Source: Mycolicibacterium porcinum (GTDB lineage Bacteria; Actinomycetota; Actinomycetes; Mycobacteriales; Mycobacteriaceae). From it: 64,000 nucleotides of DNA. The notes beneath the pieces are model-generated. The model saw nothing but the letters and a program-made list of their open reading frames with translations. It ran no database searches and was not told the DNA's origin. This document shows positions 34,542 through 44,207 of this stretch, piece after piece. The first letter of the stretch is position 1. Each line of letters begins with the position of its first letter. The stretch covers positions 62,001-126,000 of the forward strand of contig MSTD01000008.1 in the NCBI GenBank assembly GCA_001942045.1, given 5' to 3'. Position numbers and translations under genes: made by a program.

Positions 34542-36671
34542 CTAGCGGGGCAGGCCGAGGAGACGCTCACCGGCGACGGTCAGCAGGATCTGCTCGGTGC
34601 CACCGGCGATGGTCAGGCAGCGGGTGTTGAGGAAGTCGTGCACCTCTTGGTTGCGCACTACACCGCCGCCGTCGGACAGTTCCAGCCGGAACTCGGCGAG
34701 CGTCTGGCGGTAGCGCACCCCGATCAGCTTGCGGGCGCTGGCCTGCGCGCCGGTGTCCTGACCGCTGACCGCCAGCTGGGCGATCCGCTGATCCAGCAGC
34801 GAGCCCACCTGGGCCGTGAGGATCAGCCCGCCGAGGCGGTCCAGATCGGCCGGATCGACATCCGGCTTCGCGCCGAGAGTCCGCAGCAGCTCCTCCATCG
34901 GGTTGCCCAGCGCCGTCCCGCCGGCCATCGCCACGCGCTCGTTGGCCAGCGTGGTGCGGGCCAGCCGCCAGCCGTCGTTGACGGTGCCGACGACCATCTC
35001 GTCGGGCACGAACACGTCGTCGAAGAACACCTCGTTGAACAGCTCGTCACCGGTGATCTCGCGCAGCGGGCGGATCACGATGCCGGGTGTCTTCATGTCG
35101 ATCAGGAAGTAGGTGATGCCCTTGTGCTTCGGAGCCTCGGCATCGGTACGCGCCAGGCACACCCCCCAGTGCGCCTTCTGTGCCGCCGAGGTCCAAACCT
35201 TCTGTCCGGTCAGCTTCCAACCCGGCTCGCCGTTGGGCCCTTCGGCGCGAACAGCTTTCATCCGCAGCGCGGCCAGATCCGATCCGGCGCCCGGCTCGGA
35301 GAACAGCTGGCACCAGGCCAGGTCACCACGCAACGTGGCCGGCACGAACTGGTCGATCTGCTCCGGGCTGCCGTGCTCCAGGATGGTCGGCACCGCCCAC
35401 CAGCCGATCACCAGATCGGGGCGCTCCACCTCGGCGGCGGCCAGCTCCTGATCGATCAGCAACTGCTCGGCCGGAGAAGCGTTGCGGCCGTAAGGCTTCG
35501 GCCAGTGCGGGGCCAGTAGGCCCGACTCGGCCAGGGCCACCTGCCGCTTCTCCACCGGCAGTGCGGCCACGTCGGCGACCGCGGCACTGATCTCCGGGCG
35601 CAGACCGGCCACCGACTCCAGATCGATCCGCAGCTCACGGCGCACGCCCTGCTGAGTCAGTGCCGAAACCCGGCGAATCCACCGGCGCCGGCCACCGAGT
35701 GCATGCGAAATCCCATATGCGCGACGCAGATACAGATGCGCCTCGTGCTCCCAGGTGATGCCGATACCGCCGAGCACCTGGATGCAGTCCTTGGCGTTGG
35801 CCTCGGCCGCGTCCACGCCCGCGGCCGCCGCCACCGCAGCGGCGATCGACAGCTGGGAGTCGTCAGACTCGGACACCGCGCGCGCCGCGTCGGCCGCCGA
35901 CACCGAGATCTGCTCAGAACGCAGCAGCATCTCGGCACACATGTGCTTGACGGCCTGGAAGCTGCCGATCGGCTTGCCGAACTGCTCGCGCACCTTGGCG
36001 TATTCGGTGGCGGTCTGCAGGGTCCAGCGCGCCAGGCCGGCCGCTTCGGCGGCAAGGACGGCGGCGGTGATGTCGGAGAACCGCTGCCGCGAGACGTTGA
36101 GCACCTGCGCGGGAGCCGAATCGAACACGACCCGGGCCAGCGGCAGAGAGAAGTCGGTAGCGGTGAGCAGTTCGATAGTCACCCCGGCAGCACTGCCGTC
36201 GACCAGAACCACGCGATCCCCGGCCGGCAGCAACAGCACGCCCGCGGCGTCGGCGCCCAGGACGTACTCGGCGGTGCCCGAGACCTTGTCTCCAGCGAGC
36301 GTCAGGTCGGCATCCAGCGCCGCACCGGCGCTGCGTTCACCCGAGACCAATGCCTCCAGCACGGCCTCGTCGGTCACGACGAGGGTGGCCAGGGCCGTGG
36401 TGGCCACCGGACCGGGCACCAGCGCGGCAGCGGCCTCGTCGACCATCGCGCACAGGTCCTCGACCGTGCCGCCGGCACCACCCTGTTCCTCGGGGACCGC
36501 GACGCTGAAGATCCCTAGTTCGGCGAGACCCTGAAACGGTGCGCGCCAGGCGTCGGCATCGGTTTCACCGGCTCGGACCGCCGCAGCGGTGTCGGTGGCA
36601 CCAGCCCAGCTCCTTACCAGGTCACGGGCGGCAAACTGCTCGTCAGTGATGGTCGCAGACGCGCCGGACAT
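34542..36671 (-). CDS. fadE34: FadE34, two-domain steroid-CoA dehydrogenase
   Basis: Fused acyl-CoA dehydrogenase of 709 residues; M. tuberculosis FadE34 (Rv3573c, ChsE3) has 711. Two dehydrogenase-like halves are visible: the first contains REQFGKPIGSFQAVKHMCAE (about residues 233-252) and GGIGITWEHEAHLYLRRA; the second contains LFSEPGAGSDLAALRMKAV, KLTGQKVWTS and a C-terminal GGTEQILLTVAGERLLGLP. FadE34 acts on steroid-CoA esters with a longer side chain. It is divergent from kstR with a perfect KstR palindrome 45 bases upstream. Confidence 0.93.
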   Translation of the reverse strand: MSGASATITDEQFAARDLVRSWAGATDTAAAVRAGETDADAWRAPFQGLAELGIFSVAVPEEQGGAGGTVEDLCAMVDEAAAALVPGPVATTALATLVVTDEAVLEALVSGERSAGAALDADLTLAGDKVSGTAEYVLGADAAGVLLLPAGDRVVLVDGSAAGVTIELLTATDFSLPLARVVFDSAPAQVLNVSRQRFSDITAAVLAAEAAGLARWTLQTATEYAKVREQFGKPIGSFQAVKHMCAEMLLRSEQISVSAADAARAVSESDDSQLSIAAAVAAAAGVDAAEANAKDCIQVLGGIGITWEHEAHLYLRRAYGISHALGGRRRWIRRVSALTQQGVRRELRIDLESVAGLRPEISAAVADVAALPVEKRQVALAESGLLAPHWPKPYGRNASPAEQLLIDQELAAAEVERPDLVIGWWAVPTILEHGSPEQIDQFVPATLRGDLAWCQLFSEPGAGSDLAALRMKAVRAEGPNGEPGWKLTGQKVWTSAAQKAHWGVCLARTDAEAPKHKGITYFLIDMKTPGIVIRPLREITGDELFNEVFFDDVFVPDEMVVGTVNDGWRLARTTLANERVAMAGGTALGNPMEELLRTLGAKPDVDPADLDRLGGLILTAQVGSLLDQRIAQLAVSGQDTGAQASARKLIGVRYRQTLAEFRLELSDGGGVVRNQEVHDFLNTRCLTIAGGTEQILLTVAGERLLGLPR

Positions 36672-36715
36672 GGTGGACCTCCTAGCCCCTAACGCGAGAA
36701 GTCCGTGCTTCCCAC

Positions 36716-36729
36716 TAGAACGTGTTCTA
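36716..36729. promoter_or_regulatory. KstR operator between fadE34 and kstR
   Basis: TAGAACGTGTTCTA is a perfect 14-base palindrome and an ideal KstR site. It lies 45 bases upstream of fadE34 and in the region upstream of kstR, so it should serve both repression of fadE34 and autoregulation. Confidence 0.85.
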
Positions 36730-36872
36730 ATGGTGACAGTGTTCGACCGTCAAGTCGACCCGCATCACAGCAGGACACGTCCGTGTGTTTACCGGCGCGG
36801 AGGTGCGTAGAAGGAGATCGCCGTGCGTATCGTTTTCCATGAGGTACGCGCCGAGAGGGGGCCACACACCGC

Positions 36873-37550
36873 ATGTCCAGCGCACCACAGCAGACAGGCA
36901 GCGAATCGTCCGGGTCGGACACTCGACCCCGTGAGGTCTTGAACGTGGCAGTACTCGCCGAATCCGAACTCGGATCAGAAGCACAGCGGGAGCGCCGCAA
37001 GCGCATCCTGGACGCCACCCTGGCCATCGCCTCCAAGGGCGGCTACGAGGCCGTCCAGATGCGCGCCGTGGCCGAACGCGCCGATGTCGCCGTCGGCACG
37101 CTCTACCGCTACTTCCCCTCCAAGGTCCATCTGCTGGTGTCCGCACTCGGCCGCGAGTTCGAGCGCATCGACGCCAAGACCGACCGAGCCGCGCTCTCCG
37201 GTGGCACCCCCTACCAGCGGCTGAGCTTCATGGTCGGCAAGTTGAACCGGGCCATGCAGCGCAACCCGCTGCTCACCGAGGCCATGACGCGGGCGTTCGT
37301 CTTCGCCGACGCATCCGCCGCGGGCGAGGTCGACCACGTCGGCAAGCTGATGGACTCGATGTTCGCCAGGGCCATGAGCGACGGCGAGCCGACCGAGGAC
37401 CAGTACCACATCGCCCGGGTCATCTCGGATGTGTGGCTGTCGAACCTGCTGGCCTGGCTGACCCGGCGGGCCTCGGCCACCGACGTCAGCAAGCGGCTGG
37501 ACCTGGCCGTGCGGCTGCTGATCGGCGCCGAGGACAAACCTAAGATCTAG
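36873..37550 (+). CDS. kstR: KstR, cholesterol-catabolism repressor
   Basis: TetR-family repressor that releases DNA when it binds a cholesterol-derived CoA thioester. The core ESELGSEAQRERRKRILDAT, the HTH (QMRAVAERADVAVGTLYRYF) and the conserved tail VSKRLDLAVRLLIGAEDKPK are KstR hallmarks. The full open frame from ATG 36873 gives 225 residues. M. tuberculosis KstR begins at the residue corresponding to GTG 36945 (201 residues), which has GAGG 9 bases upstream; either start may be used. Position beside fadE34 with the shared operator confirms the assignment. Confidence 0.94.
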   Translation: MSSAPQQTGSESSGSDTRPREVLNVAVLAESELGSEAQRERRKRILDATLAIASKGGYEAVQMRAVAERADVAVGTLYRYFPSKVHLLVSALGREFERIDAKTDRAALSGGTPYQRLSFMVGKLNRAMQRNPLLTEAMTRAFVFADASAAGEVDHVGKLMDSMFARAMSDGEPTEDQYHIARVISDVWLSNLLAWLTRRASATDVSKRLDLAVRLLIGAEDKPKI

Positions 37551-37553
37551 CGG

Positions 37554-38297
37554 GTGAGCCTTCCCGTCGACCTTCAGGACGCACTGACCCGGGCTGCGCA
37601 GGTCCCACGGCTGCTGATCACGTCCGATTTCGACGGCACCCTGGCCCCGATCGTCAACAACCCGGCCGACGCGCGCCCGCTGCGCGATGGCGCGGAGGCG
37701 CTGGTGGCGCTGGCTCAACGCCCGGACACCTCCGCCGCCCTGATCTCCGGCCGCGCGCTGGAGGTACTGCGGGACCTGTCCGGCATGCCCGCGGCCGTGC
37801 ACATGGTCGGCAGCCACGGCGCCGAGTTCGACTCCGGGTTCGCCCACCCCATCGATCGCGCCCTGCTCGACCGGATCGCCGCCGAATTGACCGCGATCGC
37901 CGCGACCAGGCCTGGGGTGACCGTCGAACTCAAACCCGCGAGCGTGGCCCTGCACGTGCGCAACGCCGAACCTGCCGACGCCGAAGCCGCGTCCGCGCAG
38001 GCACTTCAGTCCGCCCGAGCCTGGGATGCGCAGCTGACCAAGGGCAAAGCCGTGCTCGAGTTCGCGGTGATCACCACCGACAAGGGCGAAGCGATCGACA
38101 TCCTGCGCGACGAGCACCAGGCGTCGGCAGTGATCTACTTCGGCGACGACGTCACCGACGAGAAGGCGTTCCGACGACTGCGCGACGGCGATGTCGGCGT
38201 CAAGGTGGGGCCCGGCGAGACGCTCGCCGGATATCGGGTCGACGAGCCCGAAGACGTTGTGGCAGCGCTGAAGTACCTGTTGGACGCGCGCCGCTGA
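37554..38297 (+). CDS. otsB: Trehalose-6-phosphate phosphatase
   Basis: HAD-superfamily phosphatase of 247 residues. Motif I is SDFDGTLAPI (about residues 24-33), motif II lies in LISGRALEVL, and the late motifs are KGKAVLEF, KGEAID and FGDDVTDEKAF, the trehalose-phosphatase signature. The enzyme makes free trehalose. It starts with GTG 3 bases after the kstR stop, so it is probably read from the kstR promoter. No otsA-type synthase is in the window. The family member number (otsB1 or B2) is not resolved; the single-domain length suggests a short form. Confidence 0.86.
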   Translation: MSLPVDLQDALTRAAQVPRLLITSDFDGTLAPIVNNPADARPLRDGAEALVALAQRPDTSAALISGRALEVLRDLSGMPAAVHMVGSHGAEFDSGFAHPIDRALLDRIAAELTAIAATRPGVTVELKPASVALHVRNAEPADAEAASAQALQSARAWDAQLTKGKAVLEFAVITTDKGEAIDILRDEHQASAVIYFGDDVTDEKAFRRLRDGDVGVKVGPGETLAGYRVDEPEDVVAALKYLLDARR

Positions 38298-38360
38298 CGC
38301 CGAAACGGTATTCCAGCAGAAGAAGTGCGAGTAACGGCCTGCCGGAATACCGTTTCGGCG
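38298..38360. terminator. Convergent-gene hairpin, family A copy 2
   Basis: A long inverted repeat fills the gap between convergent otsB and the LacI gene. GCCGAAACGGTATTCC (38299-38314) and its exact complement (38344-38359) form the arms, 17 bases with the flanking pair, with GCAG/CTGC adding 4 more inside one mismatch. The loop carries AAGTGCGAGT (38323-38332), the complement of the ACTCGCACTT core seen at 5581 and 63246. Confidence 0.65.
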
Positions 38361-38376
38361 GAATGGGTGAGAGGAG

Positions 38377-39477
38377 CTAGGCCGGCGGGCCCGACGTCCG
38401 GCCGCGCACCACCTCGGTGTCGAGTACCTCGATGACCGGCAGCCCGTCCCGCGGCGGATTGTGCAGCAACTCGCCGGCCCGCCGCCCCTTGGCCACGCTG
38501 GACTGCACCACCGTGGACAGGCCGCGGCGCAACGCCTCCGGCACCCCGTCGAACCCGGTCACCGTCATCTCCCCCGGCACGAAGATGCCGCGCGAGCGCA
38601 GGTAATCCATGGCCGACAAGGCCAGCACGTCGGCGGTACACATCAGTGCAGTGATGCGGGGATTGGCGTCCAGCGCCACCTCGGCAGCCGCACCACCGGA
38701 CGTCGGCAGATGGTCGTAGCTCTCCACCACCGTCAGGGTGTCCGGTGCCAGACCGGCCGCTGTCATCGCGTCGTACACCCCGTGGATCCGCTCGCGCTGC
38801 ACGTGGAAATGCGGGGACAACACCCGATCCGGGTCTGCCAGTGCGGGTTTCGTGGACTCATGTGGCCAGTCCCGGCCCAGTCGCATGGTCAGCAGGCCGA
38901 TGTCGCGGTGGCCCAGCTCGAGCACATGCTCGGCCAGCCGACGCATCCCGCCGCGATCGTCGATGCTCACGCGCGAAACCCCTGGCACGTCTTTCGGCTG
39001 ATCCACCACCACGACCGGCAGGTGACGCTGACGCACCACCGGAAGATACGGATCGTCATCCGAGGCCGAGTACACCACGAATCCATCGACGCCGGCCGCG
39101 AGGACCGCCGCCGAACCATCCTCGAAACTGCGGTTGGGCCCGATCGCCACCAGCAGCAGGCCCTGCCCCACCGCCTCGCAGGATTCGGCAAGTCCGGCAA
39201 CGAAATCCAACGCGGCGGGATCACTGAACGAGTAGTTGAGCGGCTCGGTGATGATCAACCCGACGGCGCCGGCCTTGCGGGTGCGCAGTGACCGTGCCAC
39301 CGGATCCGGCCCGGCATAGCCCAGCCGCTTGGCCGCGTCGAAGATCCGGTCGCGAAGCTCGGCGGACAACTGGTCAGGACGGTTGTAGGCGTTGGAGATC
39401 GTGGTCCGCGAAACCTTCAGTTCGGCCGCCAACGAAGCCAGGGTGGCCCGCCGCGGCGGGTGGGGACTCCTTGGCAT
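38377..39477 (-). CDS. LacI-family transcriptional regulator
   Basis: LacI/GalR-type regulator of 366 residues: HTH at the N-terminus (ATLASLAAELKVSRTTISNA), then a sugar-binding-protein-like domain with GADSVDD-type hinge replaced here by GFVVYSASDDDP and the late TVTGFDGVPEALRRGLSTV segment. Its place after kstR corresponds to Rv3575c in M. tuberculosis. It begins 12 bases after the zinc permease gene on the same strand, so some transcripts may come from the zinc promoter. The effector is unknown; beside otsB, trehalose is one possibility. Confidence 0.85.
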   Translation of the reverse strand: MPRSPHPPRRATLASLAAELKVSRTTISNAYNRPDQLSAELRDRIFDAAKRLGYAGPDPVARSLRTRKAGAVGLIITEPLNYSFSDPAALDFVAGLAESCEAVGQGLLLVAIGPNRSFEDGSAAVLAAGVDGFVVYSASDDDPYLPVVRQRHLPVVVVDQPKDVPGVSRVSIDDRGGMRRLAEHVLELGHRDIGLLTMRLGRDWPHESTKPALADPDRVLSPHFHVQRERIHGVYDAMTAAGLAPDTLTVVESYDHLPTSGGAAAEVALDANPRITALMCTADVLALSAMDYLRSRGIFVPGEMTVTGFDGVPEALRRGLSTVVQSSVAKGRRAGELLHNPPRDGLPVIEVLDTEVVRGRTSGPPA

Positions 39478-39488
39478 GCTTTCCGAGG

Positions 39489-40373
39489 CTAGTGGATGGC
39501 CGAATTCCTCACCCGGTCAACCGTCCACACAACCAGCCAGATCCCGCAGGCGATCGTGACGATCACGAAGCTCGGCGGCATGTTGAAGATCGCCGACACC
39601 GCCAGGCCGGCCCACACCGATACGACGCTGATCGCGGTCGAGATCGTCATCGCCAGGACCGGCCGGGCCGTCACCATGATCGCCGTCGCGGCCGGGGTGA
39701 CGACGAGCGCGAACAACAGCAGCGTGCCCACGGCCAGCACCGCCATCGTCACCGCGATCCCCAGCAGAACCATGAACAGCACCGACAACGCACGTACCGG
39801 TATCCCCTTGGCCTCGGCCACCTGCGCGTTGACCGAGGCGAACAGCAGTGGGCGGAAAACGAATACGACCGTGGCTGCCAGCACGAGCAGCAGCGCGGTG
39901 AAGGTCAGCAATTGCTGATGCGTGATGGCCAGCAGGTTGCCGAACAAGACGTTGGTCAGCGTGGACGAATTCTTGGTTGCCAGCGAGTTGAAGAACAGGC
40001 CGAAGCCGGTCGCCAGGGCCAGTACCGTGCCGGTGGCCACCTCGCGGTCGTGGGCCCGGCTGCCCAGTGCCCCGATCACGAGGGCTCCGCCGACGCAGAA
40101 CGCGCCGAGGCCCAATCCGACCGGAAGCCCGAGCAGCGCCGCACCGGTGGCGCCGGGCAGACCGATGTGGGCCAGGGCGTGGGCGGCGAACGCGGTGTTG
40201 CGCACGATGACGAAATAGCCGATCAGCCCGGCCGCCAACGCCACCAGCGTGCCGCCGATCAGCGCGTTGCGCATGAACGCCGAGGTCAGGATCTGCCACC
40301 AGTTGTGCTGATAGCCCAGCGCCAAAGTGCTTTGGGCGAACGTGCCCTGCGCCAGCAGACCCGCCGACATCAC
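39489..40373 (-). CDS. aztB: Zinc ABC transporter permease
   Basis: ABC-3-type metal permease of 294 residues with 8-9 hydrophobic segments. The ALAHIGLPGATGAALLG segment corresponds to the conserved coupling region of ZnuB/AztB. GTGA overlap with the ATPase upstream. It is the membrane channel of a zinc importer with the ATPase and substrate-binding protein that precede it. Zur-like boxes upstream of the operon support zinc rather than manganese. The azt label is used because two AztD-like proteins are encoded nearby. Confidence 0.85.
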   Translation of the reverse strand: MMSAGLLAQGTFAQSTLALGYQHNWWQILTSAFMRNALIGGTLVALAAGLIGYFVIVRNTAFAAHALAHIGLPGATGAALLGLPVGLGLGAFCVGGALVIGALGSRAHDREVATGTVLALATGFGLFFNSLATKNSSTLTNVLFGNLLAITHQQLLTFTALLLVLAATVVFVFRPLLFASVNAQVAEAKGIPVRALSVLFMVLLGIAVTMAVLAVGTLLLFALVVTPAATAIMVTARPVLAMTISTAISVVSVWAGLAVSAIFNMPPSFVIVTIACGIWLVVWTVDRVRNSAIH

Positions 40374-41152
40374 CCGCTCCTCATGTACATCTGCCCCAGC
40401 GGGGTGTGGGCCACCTGCACCTTGGTCCCGTAGAGATGGGTCAGCAGATCGGCATCCACCACCTCGTCGATGGCCGCGTGGTGAGCGTGTCCGTCGAGCA
40501 GATAGATGGCGCTGTCGAGCACACTCAGCAGTGGGTTGAGGTCATGGGCGACAACGAGAATCGTCACCCCGAGGTCCTGGTTGAGCCGGGCCAGCAACTG
40601 CACGATCTCGTGCTGGTTGCGCAGGTCGAGGGCGGCCAGCGGTTCGTCGAGGATGAGCATTTTCGGATGTCCGACAAGGGCATTGGCCAAGGCGATGCGC
40701 TGCCGTTGACCGCCGGACAGTTCCGACAGCCGCATGGTCGCGAACCCGGTGGCCTCCACCGAGGCCAAGGCCTCGTCAACGCGGGCGCGGTCGGCGGCCG
40801 AGGTCCGGGTGAAGCCCCATCGGCGACCGGTGAGGCCCAGGGTCACCGCACCGCGGGCCCGGATGGCCTCCCCCGCACCCGCCGCGTAATCCTGCGGGAC
40901 ATACCCGATCAGGTCGTTGTGCTCACCCGGCGCACCGCCCAGGACCTGCACCGACCCCGACGCCGCAGGCAGCAGGCCCAGGATGACCTGCAGCATCGTG
41001 GACTTGCCCGATCCGTTGGACCCGATCAGCGCGACGATGCCGCCCGTCGGGATCTCGAAGGTGCCCTCCGACCAGATGAGTCGGCCCCCGCGCACGGCGC
41101 TGACATCGTCGAAGACGAGCGCTGGTTGAGACTCGGTGCTACTGCTGGACAC
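40370..41152 (-). CDS. aztA: Zinc ABC transporter ATP-binding protein
   Basis: ATPase of 260 residues: Walker A GSNGSGKST, Q-loop VPQDYAAGAGEA, signature LSGGQRQR, Walker B MLILDEPLAALD and H-loop VAHDL. GTG 41152 is preferred because AAGG lies 6 bases upstream; the longer frame begins with TTG at 41167. It overlaps the end of the binding-protein gene by 14 bases and the permease gene by 4. It powers zinc import across the inner membrane. Confidence 0.86.
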   Translation of the reverse strand: MSSSSTESQPALVFDDVSAVRGGRLIWSEGTFEIPTGGIVALIGSNGSGKSTMLQVILGLLPAASGSVQVLGGAPGEHNDLIGYVPQDYAAGAGEAIRARGAVTLGLTGRRWGFTRTSAADRARVDEALASVEATGFATMRLSELSGGQRQRIALANALVGHPKMLILDEPLAALDLRNQHEIVQLLARLNQDLGVTILVVAHDLNPLLSVLDSAIYLLDGHAHHAAIDEVVDADLLTHLYGTKVQVAHTPLGQMYMRSG

Positions 41153-42107
41153 CGAGAGCCTTGGCAAGGGCGGTCAATTGGTTCACCTGCCAAGCCTCGA
41201 ACGAATCCGCCCCCGGCGCCACCGTTTCGGTGACATCGACCACCGGAATTCCGGCGCCCTCGGCGGCGGCCCTGATCTGTTTGGGCAGCGAACCCTCGGT
41301 CTGCGTGTTGTAGATCAGCACGTCGGCACCGTGGTCGGCGAGCAGGCGCAGGAACGCATCGAGGTCGGCCGGCGACGGGTCGGCCTCGTTGGACGCGGCA
41401 GCCTGATAGCCCGCCGGGGTGGCGTTGACCAGGCCGACGGCGGCCGCCATGTCGTCGAACACGGCCTCGGTCGCGGCGTAGCGTTTGCCGGAAGCCTTGG
41501 CCTTGATATCGGCGATCAGCTGTTGATAGGGCTGCATCGAGGTGTTGAACGCGGCGCGGCGCTGCGCGAAGTAATCGCGTACATCGGGAGCCAGCTGCCC
41601 CAGTTCCTCGGTCACTGTGTCGGCGACACCGGTCACCGCCTCCGGGTTGTACCAGGCGTGCGGGTTGTTCGAGTGTTCGTGGGCATGGCCGCCGTCGCCG
41701 TCACCATGGTCATGGTCGTCATCGCCGGTTCCGACGGCGGAGACGACGACGGCATTCGGTGCGGTGCTCTGCGCCAGCTTGGCCGCCCACTCGTCGTAGT
41801 GCCCGCCGTTGATCACCACCAACTGCGCGCCCTGGAACTTGGCCGCATCCGCGGGCGACGGCTCGAAGTCGTGCGGGTCGACCGACGAGCCGGCCAGGAC
41901 CGTGGTCACCTTCGCGCAGTCACCGCCCAGCGCGGACACGATGTCGCCCCACTGGTCGACGCTGACGACCACGTTGACCGGTGTGGTCACGCAGTTCCCG
42001 GCGGACTCGGTCGGTTGGGTCTCGTCGGCGCCGCAGGCGGCGAGGGCGAACGGGGTGGCCAGCAGCAACGCGGTGGTCGCGGCGCGGAGGTTCAGGGGCA
42101 GGAGCAC
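41139..42107 (-). CDS. aztC: Zinc-binding lipoprotein of the ABC transporter
   Basis: Cluster A-I metal-binding protein of about 322 residues with a lipoprotein signal ending in ALAACG. Zinc-binding histidines are in NGGHYDEW and PHAWYNP, and a His/Asp-rich loop, DDDHDHGDGDGGHAHEHS, marks it as zinc-specific. The open frame extends to ATG 42143, but GTG 42107 is preferred: it gives a normal signal peptide, and a Zur-like box at 42116-42130 would otherwise be coding. The protein captures zinc outside the membrane and passes it to the permease. Confidence 0.85.
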   Translation of the reverse strand: MLLPLNLRAATTALLLATPFALAACGADETQPTESAGNCVTTPVNVVVSVDQWGDIVSALGGDCAKVTTVLAGSSVDPHDFEPSPADAAKFQGAQLVVINGGHYDEWAAKLAQSTAPNAVVVSAVGTGDDDHDHGDGDGGHAHEHSNNPHAWYNPEAVTGVADTVTEELGQLAPDVRDYFAQRRAAFNTSMQPYQQLIADIKAKASGKRYAATEAVFDDMAAAVGLVNATPAGYQAAASNEADPSPADLDAFLRLLADHGADVLIYNTQTEGSLPKQIRAAAEGAGIPVVDVTETVAPGADSFEAWQVNQLTALAKALGVQQ

Positions 42108-42115
42108 GGCGATAA

Positions 42116-42130
42116 CGATAACCGTTTGCA
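42116..42130. promoter_or_regulatory. Zur-like box, aztC side
   Basis: CGATAACCGTTTGCA matches the box at 54313 at 12 of 15 positions. It ends 9 bases before the preferred aztC start, so the promoter is probably here. Confidence 0.5.
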
Positions 42131-42161
42131 TTAGTGGATGCACGTCCGGATGATGATTTAT

Positions 42162-42176
42162 TGAAAATCGTTTTCA
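42162..42176. promoter_or_regulatory. Zur box between aztC and COG0523 gene
   Basis: TGAAAATCGTTTTCA is a near-perfect inverted repeat (TGAAAA/TTTTCA) of the mycobacterial Zur type, 13 bases upstream of the COG0523 ATG. It can serve both divergent units. Confidence 0.75.
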
Positions 42177-42188
42177 TTAAGGAGTCCG

Positions 42189-43302
<1,114 letters not shown>

Positions 43303-43319
<17 letters not shown>

Positions 43320-44178
43320 GCGGCTTGCGGCCCCACACCTTGTGCATCACCGCGGAGCGGTAGGCGAACGTCGGATCCTGTAGCGCGGCTCTGGCGGCAG
43401 ACACAACTGATTCGGTGAGCACTCCGGCGGCCACCATGAGGTCGTCGACCTGGAGGAAGCTCTGCATCAGGAACCGCGCCTGCGGGCTACCGCCACGCTC
43501 AATGGTCAGCCTGCCCTCGTTGACCACCTCGCTCAGGCCGAGCCCATCGACGTGAACCGGCAGCATCGAGCCGTAATCCATGTCCATCACCTTCGCCGCG
43601 GCGAGGAACTGCGTGCGGGAGTTGAGGTAGTCCTGGTACCCCGCGGCCAAGGGATGGGTCCGGTCAACGGCCGTCGTGGTGCTGTAGTCCGGCTCCTCCA
43701 CTGCGAGCCAGCCTCCCGGTCGCAACGCGAAGACCATGCGCCTCAGCGCCGCGAGGGGATCGGCCAAGTGCATGATCAGCGCCCGGCTGTGCACCAAGTC
43801 GTAACGACCCGGCTCAATCTCGTCTGCCGTGATGTCCAGGCGCCTTACCTCGATGCCCGAGGCCGGTAGCCCGTCGAGAAAGCGTGGATTCAGATCAGCC
43901 GCGACGACATGCCCGGACGGGCCGACCCGATCGGCCAGCCAGCGCGCCACCGATCCCGCACCCGCACCCACCTCCAGACACGACCAACCGGGCGCCACAC
44001 CGACGGTGTCGAGGAAGCGGATCGTCCATGGATCGCACAGCGACTCGAGCACACGCAGCCGCGCCAGTTCTTCGTCCGTCTGGTAGTCGGCCGCGAAGTA
44101 GCCACCGTCCGCAGTGGTGCCGGTCACCGGATCATTCTCAATGCCGGGTCGGGGATTGACCGCTGAATTCACGATCAA
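43303..44178 (-). CDS. SAM-dependent methyltransferase
   Basis: Class I methyltransferase of 291 residues. Motif I is [15 protein letters not shown] (about residues 67-81), motif II follows in VVAADLNP, and motif IV is [16 protein letters not shown]. The substrate cannot be read. It lies 29 bases after the AztD-like gene on the same strand and looks like the third gene of the Zur-box operon (lipoprotein, AztD, methyltransferase). Whether it is really zinc-regulated, or what it methylates, is open. Confidence 0.8.
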
Positions 44179-44207
44179 TCCCCTTGGGTGGTTGCCGGCG
44201 CAAAAAG

